Source: an uncultured euryarchaeote
Lineage (GTDB): Archaea; Thermoplasmatota; Poseidoniia; Poseidoniales; Thalassarchaeaceae
Direction of reading: 5' to 3'
DNA: 12,135 nucleotides
Assembly (NCBI GenBank): GCA_937876055.1
Contig: CALEIW010000030.1
Span: 1-12,135, forward strand
Shown here: one piece after another, positions 6,375 to 12,135 of the stretch
How positions within the stretch are numbered: the first letter of the stretch is position 1
Layout: each line of letters begins with the position of its first letter
Notes under the pieces: model-generated
The model's database searches: none
What the model saw: the letters and a program-made list of their open reading frames with translations, nothing else
Told to the model about the DNA's origin: nothing
Program-made: the position numbers and the translations under genes

Positions 6375-7799
6375 ATGAGCCCAGCCGCTAAGGCATTTTC
6401 TGACTGGAATCTTGATTCAAGGATTGCAGACGCCATATCAAGCAAAGGTTGGGAAAATCCTACTGAAATCCAAGTTGGGTCTATTCCGGTTGCGCGACAG
6501 GGGCGCGATGTAGTCGGTCAAGCGCGCACGGGAAGTGGTAAGACTGCGGCTTTTGGTATACCAATTATCGAAGCGGCTAGTGCTTCGGGCGAACCCCAAG
6601 CGATCATCCTCTGTCCAACCAGAGAATTAGCGGTCCAAGTCGCAGAGGAGTTGACTTGGTTACAAGGAGAAAGCGGATTGTCGATTCAGACTGTTTACGG
6701 TGGAACAGACATCGAAAAACAAGCTAAAGAATTGCAATCTGGTTCTGACATAATCGTTGGAACTCCCGGTCGCGTTATTGATATGTCCAAGCGAGGACAT
6801 TTGAATCTAACAGAAATCTCTCATTTTTGTCTAGACGAAGCAGATAGAATGCTGGATATGGGATTCTTCCCAGACGTGCTTTGGATCTTTGAGCAAATGC
6901 CTGCAAGAGAGCAGACCTTGTTGTTTAGCGCTACTTTCCCTCAAGAAGTACTAGATGCTGCTGAGGAATTCATGAATGAGCCTGTTTACGTGATGAGTGA
7001 TGACCTCGAAGTTGAGGTTCCTGAAATCGATCAATTCGCAGTAAGAATTGGACGTTCAAACAAACTATGGGTTCTGGGGAGACTAATCGCCAACATGAGT
7101 GATGATGACCAAATGCTAATTTTCACCAATACAAAACGCATGGTTGAGTTACTAGAAGACCGACTAGGGAAATTCGGGATGAGCGCAACAGGAATGCACG
7201 GCGATAAAGCCCAGAACAGGAGAGAGAAAATCCTTGATTCACTCAAAGAGGGAAAAACAAAAATTGTTGTCGCTACTGACGTAGCAGCACGCGGAATTGA
7301 CGTAGACGGAATTACTTATGTCATCAATTACGATCTTCCTGATGATACCGAATCCTACGTCCACCGCATAGGTAGAACAGGACGCATGGGGCGTTCAGGG
7401 CAAGCATGGTCACTTGTATCCAAAGAGGATATGGCCGCTCTTGATAAGATTGCAAATACTTGGAATCTCGATATTCCATATGTTGAAGCCCCCGAATTAC
7501 CAGAGGGCATGACTCGAGACCCTGTAAGAAAGCGAGAAGATTGGTCCGAGGTTACAGACCCCTTCGGCATGGTCAGCGTCACACTTGAGGTTGGAAGCGG
7601 CAAGGCAACTAAGCGCTCGCTGGCGGATTGGATTGTCGGCGAAGCGCGCATTCCAGAAATCGCATTGGGGGAAATCCAGATGAGCGATGCATCTTCAACC
7701 GTTCAAATACACGTAGAGAAAGCATCCTATGTGATTGATGTAATCAAGAAAAGGGAATTTGATGGACTTGCGTTAAATCCATCAATAGTCGAATTTTGA
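6375..7799 (+). CDS. DEAD-box RNA helicase with a DbpA-like C-terminal RNA-binding domain
   Basis: An ATP-dependent RNA helicase of 474 aa that remodels RNA duplexes in the cytoplasm. All core motifs are intact: F8 and the Q motif around residues 25-33, motif I ARTGSGKT (50-57), Ia PTRELAVQ (81-88), GG (109-110), TPGR (130-133), II DEAD (154-157), III SAT (185-187), IV LIFTNT (248-253), V ATDVAARGID (300-309) and VI HRIGRTGR (330-337). After the two RecA lobes, residues about 396-474 match the RRM-like DbpA RNA-binding domain (a TLEVGSGK strand, a middle LADWIVGEARIP segment, LGEIQM, then VIKKREFDGL). In bacterial DbpA this domain recognises a 23S rRNA hairpin during large-subunit assembly, so a ribosome-assembly role is a fair inference. 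A GAGG ribosome site 7 nt before the ATG supports the start. It follows the 94-aa gene and precedes a TusA-like gene by 9 nt. Confidence 0.95.
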   Translation: MSPAAKAFSDWNLDSRIADAISSKGWENPTEIQVGSIPVARQGRDVVGQARTGSGKTAAFGIPIIEAASASGEPQAIILCPTRELAVQVAEELTWLQGESGLSIQTVYGGTDIEKQAKELQSGSDIIVGTPGRVIDMSKRGHLNLTEISHFCLDEADRMLDMGFFPDVLWIFEQMPAREQTLLFSATFPQEVLDAAEEFMNEPVYVMSDDLEVEVPEIDQFAVRIGRSNKLWVLGRLIANMSDDDQMLIFTNTKRMVELLEDRLGKFGMSATGMHGDKAQNRREKILDSLKEGKTKIVVATDVAARGIDVDGITYVINYDLPDDTESYVHRIGRTGRMGRSGQAWSLVSKEDMAALDKIANTWNLDIPYVEAPELPEGMTRDPVRKREDWSEVTDPFGMVSVTLEVGSGKATKRSLADWIVGEARIPEIALGEIQMSDASSTVQIHVEKASYVIDVIKKREFDGLALNPSIVEF

Positions 7800-7808
7800 G
7801 GATTTGTA

Positions 7809-8045
7809 ATGGACCGAACAGAGACGCCAAATCGGCGTCTTGACCTATTGGGGTTTTTTTGCCCAGTCCCTGTGCACGAGGCAAGAAAGGCACTCAATGA
7901 AATGCAAGAAGGAGAACTTCTCGAAGTACACGCTGACGACCCCGAAACTCTCCAAGATATGCCAGCTCTATGCGATAGGATTGGAGTTCAACTTCTGAAC
8001 ATTACAGAAGAATCAGGAGAGTATAGATTTCTGATTAGGAAATGA
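7809..8045 (+). CDS. tusA: TusA/SirA-like sulfur carrier protein
   Basis: A 78-aa protein of the TusA family, which carries sulfur as a cysteine persulfide, for example for tRNA thiolation or molybdenum-cofactor work. The N-terminal family signature is clear: LDLLGFFCPVPVHEARKAL at residues 11-29, with C18 in the invariant CPxP motif as the expected sulfur-bearing residue. The rest gives the usual second strand and helix (LLEVHADDPETLQDMPALCDR) and a final strand ending FLIRK. Length is normal. GAGG, overlapping the helicase stop codon, is 7 nt upstream of the ATG, so translation is likely coupled to the helicase. The coding sequence contains a short hairpin followed by a T7 tract (listed separately). 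The sulfur partner cannot be told from this window, so the symbol denotes family only. Confidence 0.87.
   Translation: MDRTETPNRRLDLLGFFCPVPVHEARKALNEMQEGELLEVHADDPETLQDMPALCDRIGVQLLNITEESGEYRFLIRK
7822..7860 (+). promoter_or_regulatory. Hairpin and T7 tract inside the 5' end of the tusA-like gene
   Basis: AGACGCC (7822-7828) and GGCGTCT (7834-7840) form a perfect 7-bp stem around a 5-nt AAATC loop. Thirteen bases later GGGG is followed by seven T (7854-7860). T-rich tracts can terminate archaeal RNA polymerase, so this could reduce read-through from the helicase into tusA and ribA. The T-run also encodes Phe-Phe and the first base of the catalytic Cys codon, so it may simply be coding sequence. 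The pairing and T-run are seen; the attenuator role is inference. Confidence 0.3.
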
Positions 8046-8093
8046 ATATTCCAATCGGATGGGTTCTTGAGAGTAGAATAGGTCGTGAAGTCA

Positions 8094-8732
8094 ATGACGT
8101 CACCCAATGGGCCTGTGGATCTGACAGAATTGCTCGATGTCCCTGCCGATGCTAGGTTGCCGACCGAACATGGTGATTTTCGAATTAGGGTATTTCACGA
8201 GGACACTACAGGACTAGATCATGTAGCCCTAACACTCGGAGACATGCAGGGGCCAGATCCCGTCCTTGTGCGAGTCCACTCAGAGTGCCTAACCGGTGAT
8301 GCATTTGGAAGTCTACGTTGTGACTGTGGCCCTCAACTCGATACTGCTCTGCGACGTATACAAGAAGTTGGATGGGGGTGTTTGGTATACCTTAGACAGG
8401 AAGGAAGAGGTATTGGTCTACATGCCAAAATTCAAGCCTACAATTTACAAGACAAAGGTGCTGATACATTAGACGCTAATTTACTGCTGGGTCACCCTGC
8501 AGATGCTAGGGATTATCGAATTGCTGCAAAGATACTGGCCGCAGTGGGAGTAGAAAGGGTCTGTCTGCTAACCAATAATCCAGACAAAGTAATCCAATTA
8601 CAAAATCACGATGTAGACGTACACCAACGAATGCCGCTAGTAGTAGGAGTAAACGAAGATAATCGAGATTACCTTTCAACAAAGGTAGAAAGAATGGGGC
8701 ATTCAATTTCGGACGACCATTTTGAGTCTTAA
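8094..8732 (+). CDS. ribA: GTP cyclohydrolase II (riboflavin biosynthesis)
   Basis: Catalyses the first step of riboflavin synthesis in bacteria: GTP to 2,5-diamino-6-ribosylamino-4(3H)-pyrimidinone 5'-phosphate, with release of formate and pyrophosphate. The 212-aa protein covers the whole RibA fold. The zinc-binding block RVHSECLTGDAFGSLRCDCG (residues 60-79) has C65, C76 and C78. It is followed by YLRQEGRGIGL (99-109), the catalytic Tyr in KIQAYNLQDKGADT (Y116), HPADARDY with D137 and R139, LLTNNPDK, and the ending STKVERMGH. No RibB (DHBP synthase) domain is fused. The ATG at 8094 is preferred over the GTG at 8085 because alignment with known RibA begins some 20 residues later and both fit. 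It lies 48 nt after the tusA stop, either the end of the same unit or with its own promoter. It is convergent with tRNA-His. Most archaea use a different enzyme (ArfA) for this step, so a bacterial origin is likely. Confidence 0.95.
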   Translation: MTSPNGPVDLTELLDVPADARLPTEHGDFRIRVFHEDTTGLDHVALTLGDMQGPDPVLVRVHSECLTGDAFGSLRCDCGPQLDTALRRIQEVGWGCLVYLRQEGRGIGLHAKIQAYNLQDKGADTLDANLLLGHPADARDYRIAAKILAAVGVERVCLLTNNPDKVIQLQNHDVDVHQRMPLVVGVNEDNRDYLSTKVERMGHSISDDHFES

Positions 8733-8743
8733 TGCAAATTGCA
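8733..8743. other. Short inverted repeat between ribA and tRNA-His
   Basis: TGCAA-A-TTGCA directly follows the ribA stop codon, in the 34-nt gap to the convergent tRNA gene. There is a short run of T on each strand nearby (8763-8767 on plus). It may help end transcription of either gene, but the stem is only 5 bp and the T-runs are weak. Confidence 0.2.
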
Positions 8744-8766
8744 AAATCCCCTCTAAGTATGATTTT

Positions 8767-8842
8767 TGGGGCCGTGGCCGGGACTTGAACCCGGGCCGGC
8801 GGGACCACAACCCACCGTGCTAACCGCTACACTACCACAGCC
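8767..8842 (-). tRNA. tRNA-His (anticodon GTG)
   Basis: The minus strand folds into a full cloverleaf. The acceptor stem GCTGTGG pairs with CCACGGC (with one G-T pair). The D stem is GTGT/GCAC. The anticodon arm is GTGGG-TTGTGGT-CCCGC with anticodon GTG. The variable loop has 4 nt. The T arm is CCGGG-TTCAAGT-CCCGG. An extra G precedes position 1 (G-1, at 8842) opposite discriminator C73, the identity element of tRNA-His, and a 3' CCA appears to be encoded (8769-8767). No intron is seen. Confidence 0.95.
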
Positions 8843-8867
8843 GTATGTAGCCATTCGACTGATAGAC

Positions 8868-8879
8868 CATATTTCAAGC
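8868..8879 (-). promoter_or_regulatory. TATA box of the tRNA-His gene
   Basis: On the minus strand, CTTGAAATATGG is centred about 31 bp upstream of the G-1 of the tRNA. Initiation would fall about 5 nt before the mature 5' end, the usual arrangement for an archaeal tRNA transcript trimmed by RNase P. The purine-rich start could serve as the TFB-recognition element. Confidence 0.55.
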
Positions 8880-8949
8880 GTTCCGCGTGAAGTAGCCCCG
8901 ACTCTAGAGACCAACGGATTGAAGCGTCGTTCTCAACCGTTAGTAATTG

Positions 8950-11322
8950 ATGAGGCGGGGCGAGGGCCTAAGTTTGGGTTTGACCGCCCTTGCGATAATT
9001 GCAATTCTATCCCCGTTAACCACAGGAGACACAGTCATCGAATCAAATAGAATAGATCTACTAGAAGCTGGATCTTTTGATGATGTTAATGATTGGACTA
9101 TTTCGACCAAAGCCGCCTTCTCGGATCAACCAGCCGACCATAGTGTGGGTATGATTGCTGATGGAGAGTTGTCATTCACACACAACCGACCTGATAATTT
9201 CCAAACTCAAACCGCTTGGGCCTCATTCAGCCCAACAGATTCGAACTTTTCACTGGGAAATCCCGATGGCTCCTACACATGGTCTACAGGCCCTGATATT
9301 ACCTTGTCAGGATATTCTTTCAGTGGTTTAGAAAGTCGAGTCTTAGCCAATGTTTCGTTGGTTATGCACATATCGATTCCAGATTCACTACCTTCAGATG
9401 AAATTCGTATAACAATAGAAGCAAATGGCCCGGAGAAATTAGTCAAAACAATTGCAAGGACGTTTGGACCAATTAATCGGATGACAACTCCACTTGTGGA
9501 AAATATTGACGGTTTACAAGACTGGAATTGGGATGATTTGGAAGATGCGTCTGTAACTGTAGACTATGTCTCTGACGGTGCTCCTGATGATTCTGAAATC
9601 AGAGTGGATGCAGTTGGAATTCGAGTAAAATATCACCAACCATGGTACTCATTTGAGACTGTTAAGGCGATTCATGAAATTGCAGGTCAAAGTATGCCCG
9701 TACTCGACTTTGGACCTTATGATGGAGAAATTTCTGGATTGCTAACTGAATCTTGTGGCCTAACTCCTGAAGAAGGTGTAGATGGTTTCTGGAGTTTTGA
9801 CGTTGAAGTTCCTTATGACCAAGAATTAGGACGAATCCATGTATTTGGTGAGGGAAATTACACAATAGAAGCGATGCCTCAGGGTCAAACATCTATGGAA
9901 GATTATGAAACCTATTCCAATGGAGATTTACTGCAACATGGAGACGATACAAATTCAGTCCGAATAACAATTCTTGACGGTTGCATAAGTTCGGCTAGGA
10001 TAGATGTCAATGATCCAAAACTAGTGGTAGTTGGTTCAATAGCCGGTTCGACTCAAGGTTTAGTTCAAGAATATAGCAATGTTAGATTTGCAATTGGAAA
10101 TCAACTTCTCCAAGAAGTACCAATTGAGACGGGTGTATTTTCATTTGAAGTTCCAATAGGTTATGCCTTGCCCGTTGAGACAAATGAATTGGAATTCGGT
10201 GTAGCTTCAAGATTTCAGTGGTCTTCAAACGGAGTAGCAGAAACAACAGTTGTACACATTGAATCTATTTCCATCGAGGGAGGTTACAATTTAGTTTGGG
10301 ACAGAGATGTAGTATGCTCCGCCCCCTCTCAGCAAGAATTGATTGAAGATGAAGGTGGTATACTAATTGCAATGGCAAGTAGGTGTGAAGACGACCTAAC
10401 AGATCGGCAAGATCTTCAAGTTAATGCTTGGACAGATAACACTGAACTCCTTTCCGTATCTGCATTATCGGGAGACATTAGGATTCAGCCTCTGACGGAT
10501 GCCAATGGAGAGGCATTGGTAAATGTCGAAGTTTTGGACGAATCTGGCAATATGTGGGATGGAAGATTTAGCGTAAATGTGCTTGCTGTTGAAGATTCCC
10601 CCACAATTACAGGATTGCCAGTATTGACTTACATCAATCTTGGGGAAAGTAAAGTAATTGATATTGAAATCAACGACCCTGACTCCTCTGAATTATCAAT
10701 TTCTACATCAAGGTCTTGGGCTAATGTAGATTCTTCTGGAGATTTGATTTTGACACCTGTTGAACCAGGAACCCACATTGTCGAAATCACGGTTAGTGAT
10801 GGGACATACTCTGAAGTACAAGATTTGGAAGTGATTGTAACGGCTCAGCCGGATTTAACGATAGAAAATTTGGAAATTTGGAAGGGGAATGTTATCGTTG
10901 ACTCTGTTGAAGAAGGTGATGTAGTTCAACTCAAGATATACGTTCGAAACGAAGGCAGAGGTGTTGCCAATACAGTCGATGTTAGATGTTGGGTTGATGG
11001 AATGTTAGTAGGCTCAACTATAGTCGATAGCGTCGCACCAGGAGGCTTGTCTATTGCTACATGTGATACACAGATCATTACTTCTGGAGACATTGTCATC
11101 ATAGGATTAGTAGATGGTACAGCCTCAATAGAAGAATCGAACGAAATTAACAATGAATTCCAGATATTAGTTAATTCTCAAGGCCAAGATACAGGAACTG
11201 GTAAAGATTCCACGGACAGAGGCCCTGCAATTGTTATCTTATCAATTGGGTTAATTGCGATTTCAATAGCCGCATTACAATTTGGACCTGGGCGGATTAG
11301 AAAGCCATATCGGAAGCGATAG
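8950..11322 (+). CDS. Secreted, C-terminally anchored surface protein with CARDB domain
   Basis: A 790-aa protein predicted to stand on the outer face of the cell. The N-terminus has two Arg and then a hydrophobic stretch (about residues 8-25), a signal peptide. A large acidic, beta-rich ectodomain follows; its first 540 residues resemble no family I can name. Residues about 546-632 look like a cadherin/Ig-like domain (starting VEDSPTITGLP, later HIVEITVSDGTYSE). Residues about 633-742 match the CARDB adhesion-like domain (VVQLKIYVRNEGRGVANTVDV, then IEESNEINNEF). A Gly/Thr/Asp linker leads to a single C-terminal membrane helix (about 758-777) and a basic tail (GRIRKPYRKR), which fixes the topology with the ectodomain outside. 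ATG 8950 is used; TTG 8947 just before it would add one residue. It is a lone gene divergent from tRNA-His. Adhesion, surface-layer or substrate-binding roles are all possible. Confidence 0.85.
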   Translation: MRRGEGLSLGLTALAIIAILSPLTTGDTVIESNRIDLLEAGSFDDVNDWTISTKAAFSDQPADHSVGMIADGELSFTHNRPDNFQTQTAWASFSPTDSNFSLGNPDGSYTWSTGPDITLSGYSFSGLESRVLANVSLVMHISIPDSLPSDEIRITIEANGPEKLVKTIARTFGPINRMTTPLVENIDGLQDWNWDDLEDASVTVDYVSDGAPDDSEIRVDAVGIRVKYHQPWYSFETVKAIHEIAGQSMPVLDFGPYDGEISGLLTESCGLTPEEGVDGFWSFDVEVPYDQELGRIHVFGEGNYTIEAMPQGQTSMEDYETYSNGDLLQHGDDTNSVRITILDGCISSARIDVNDPKLVVVGSIAGSTQGLVQEYSNVRFAIGNQLLQEVPIETGVFSFEVPIGYALPVETNELEFGVASRFQWSSNGVAETTVVHIESISIEGGYNLVWDRDVVCSAPSQQELIEDEGGILIAMASRCEDDLTDRQDLQVNAWTDNTELLSVSALSGDIRIQPLTDANGEALVNVEVLDESGNMWDGRFSVNVLAVEDSPTITGLPVLTYINLGESKVIDIEINDPDSSELSISTSRSWANVDSSGDLILTPVEPGTHIVEITVSDGTYSEVQDLEVIVTAQPDLTIENLEIWKGNVIVDSVEEGDVVQLKIYVRNEGRGVANTVDVRCWVDGMLVGSTIVDSVAPGGLSIATCDTQIITSGDIVIIGLVDGTASIEESNEINNEFQILVNSQGQDTGTGKDSTDRGPAIVILSIGLIAISIAALQFGPGRIRKPYRKR

Positions 11323-11413
11323 GTTATCCAAAAAATATCTCAACATTCGGAAACCCTAGTCTGAAGACCTCCGTACGGCTGATAATCGTTGTAAATCAGG
11401 GAATAGTTATACC

Positions 11414-11540
11414 ATGATGGACGGCCAATTCAGCCTACCGCGCTCGTCTAGCGAGCCGGTGGTGTGTGTTTACGATGATGAAACTAAAGGTCAGAATAGA
11501 GACTGAAGAGTGGATCTACGAAGAGCATGAGATGCATTGA
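11414..11540 (+). pseudogene. Possible very small gene interrupted by a single-base frame change (tentative)
   Basis: Two short overlapping frames read in the same direction. One opens at ATG 11414 and runs 30 codons to TGA 11504 (begins MMDGQFSLPRSS, later VVCVYDDE). The other is open to TGA 11538 (from ATG 11475, ending IYEEHEMH). Skipping one A in the AAA at 11481-11483 fuses them into a plausible 41-residue acidic product passing through VVCVYDDELKVRIETEE. Codon choice in both parts (GAC, GGC, TTC, AGC, then AAG, GTC, ATC, TAC, GAG) looks coding. It ends 2 nt before the cbf5 stop on the other strand. Chance cannot be excluded at this length. Alternatives are a non-coding RNA, a sequencing insertion in a real gene, or nothing. 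Confidence 0.25.
11437..11460 (+). other. Stable hairpin in the 11323-11542 intergenic stretch
   Basis: ACCG (11437-11440) and GCTCG (11442-11446) pair with CGAGC (11452-11456) and CGGT (11457-11460) around a TCTAG loop. This gives a 9-bp GC-rich stem with one bulged C. A TATA-like GTTATACC lies about 25-30 bp upstream (11406-11413), which would start a transcript close to the hairpin. The hairpin also falls within the tentative small gene. The rest of this 220-bp stretch holds only two short palindromes (11359-11368, 11371-11378) and no clear terminator for the surface-protein gene. Confidence 0.35.
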
Positions 11541-11542
11541 TC

Positions 11543-12135
11543 TCAGCCTTTCTGCCATGTTTGAGGATAAATTCCCGCTTGCATTAGAACAACCTTGGGT
11601 CTAGCAACTTCGCCGTGTTCCATAGATTCAATTTTGGCAACTCCTGAGTTGGTTTCTGCAATTGCTACCGCCTCACCCTTAAGTGTCTCAATGACTACTA
11701 GGTCACCTCTTTCTATTCCTTCATCGATACTTACCACTCCTGGTCTTGCTAGAGCTGCGCCATGTGCAATTGCAGCAGCAGCTCCATCCTTTACTATAAT
11801 TCGAGGAAAATCCCCGAGAATCGATTCTACCGGCGCAATGAGTTTACGTAGAGCTTTATCGTCCTCATGTTCTTTCCAAAGAAACACCGCATCGGTTAAC
11901 TGTTGCATAGTACAGGCATTTGATTGAGAGAACGAGCCTGTTTTGTCTCTATGCAATTCAACAAGTTCACAGTTTGTATCCAGAAGAAGTCCTATGTCTC
12001 GGGCTAAAGTCCTGATGTAAGTCCCTGCGTTACAGGTAATGGACATGGCTACTAAATTAGCTTCTGAATCGTCTTCAATAATCTTCATTTCATGGATTAT
12101 CCTAGTTCTTACGCGTACTTTGACGGCAGACTCTA
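11543..12135 (-). CDS. cbf5: H/ACA RNP pseudouridine synthase Cbf5 (partial, N-terminus off the right edge)
   Basis: The archaeal dyskerin homologue, catalytic subunit of the H/ACA guide RNP that makes pseudouridines in rRNA (and U55 in tRNA). The visible 3' part of about 197 codons continues without a stop to the window edge. It opens with SAVKVRVRTRIIHE, matching the conserved post-catalytic segment. It then has ITCNAGTYIRTLARDIG, the TruB/Cbf5 'C.aGTYIR.L..DiG' motif, followed by ELHRDKTGSFS. From about FPRIIVKDGAAAAIAHGAALARPGV onward it is a PUA domain, which binds the guide RNA ACA end. It ends IYPQTWQKG, like the YP..W ending of Cbf5. The catalytic Asp lies before the visible portion. 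An internal ATG at 12088 is not the start, since homology extends beyond it. It lacks the long charged eukaryotic tail. Confidence 0.95.
   Translation of the reverse strand, partial: ESAVKVRVRTRIIHEMKIIEDDSEANLVAMSITCNAGTYIRTLARDIGLLLDTNCELVELHRDKTGSFSQSNACTMQQLTDAVFLWKEHEDDKALRKLIAPVESILGDFPRIIVKDGAAAAIAHGAALARPGVVSIDEGIERGDLVVIETLKGEAVAIAETNSGVAKIESMEHGEVARPKVVLMQAGIYPQTWQKG

Noticed and set aside
8766..9050. 94-codon plus-strand frame across the tRNA-His region
   Set aside because: It runs through the tRNA gene and into the surface-protein gene in another frame; the tRNA cloverleaf explains the sequence.
11475..11506. C/D box guide RNA
   Set aside because: The C-like and D-like boxes are only about 21 nt apart with no internal D'/C' pair and no closing stem, so it does not fit the archaeal sRNA plan well enough to annotate.
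11595..11927. 110-codon plus-strand frame near the right end
   Set aside because: It is antisense to cbf5, whose PUA domain is well conserved in the minus-strand frame.
1..12135. CRISPR arrays, insertion sequences, attachment sites, defence systems
   Set aside because: No regularly spaced repeats, transposase or integrase motifs, or paired direct repeats were seen; the gene content is mostly housekeeping.

Overview
The window looks like a chromosomal segment of a planktonic euryarchaeon, most likely Marine Group II/III (Candidatus Poseidoniia). The archaeal signature is direct: RNA polymerase subunit L (Rpo11), an archaeal-type TruD, a Cbf5/dyskerin-type pseudouridine synthase with PUA domain, a DUF2240-like protein, a tRNA-His with encoded G-1, and TATA-like boxes about 25-30 bp upstream of several genes. 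The Marine Group II/III placement is an inference from the mix of moderate-to-low GC, a bacterial-type RibA and a large CARDB-type surface protein. No mobile element, CRISPR array or rRNA was seen.

Layout. 1-1350 (minus strand): rpoL followed by truD, which runs off the left edge. 1351-1447: a divergent promoter region with a perfect dyad. 1448-4006 (plus): a full-length two-half RND/MMPL-type exporter. It converges, with a 7-bp gap, on a minus-strand DUF2240-like gene (4014-4673). 4674-4792: a second divergent intergenic region, ending in a strong inverted repeat that contains the start codon of the next gene. 4793-8732 (plus): a tightly packed run of HEAT-repeat protein, 94-aa basic protein (17-nt overlap), DEAD-box helicase with a DbpA-like RNA-binding tail, and TusA-like sulfur carrier, then GTP cyclohydrolase II after a 48-nt gap. 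8767-8842 (minus): tRNA-His(GTG) with its own TATA box. 8950-11322 (plus): a secreted, C-terminally anchored surface protein. 11323-11542: a short region with a hairpin and a possible tiny, frame-disrupted gene. 11543 to the right edge (minus): cbf5, missing its N-terminal half.

How the genes fit together. Much of the window concerns RNA: transcription (RpoL), tRNA pseudouridylation (TruD), guide-dependent rRNA pseudouridylation (Cbf5), an RNA helicase whose tail resembles the rRNA-binding domain of DbpA, and possibly tRNA thiolation (TusA). The HEAT protein and the 94-aa protein are unrecognised but are co-encoded with the helicase, so a role in RNA or ribosome work is a reasonable guess. 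The RND exporter and the CARDB protein are envelope functions without an obvious link to the rest. The least explained parts are the HEAT/94-aa/helicase cluster, the start-codon hairpin at 4771-4800, the hairpin plus T7 tract inside tusA, and the tiny candidate gene near 11414-11540.
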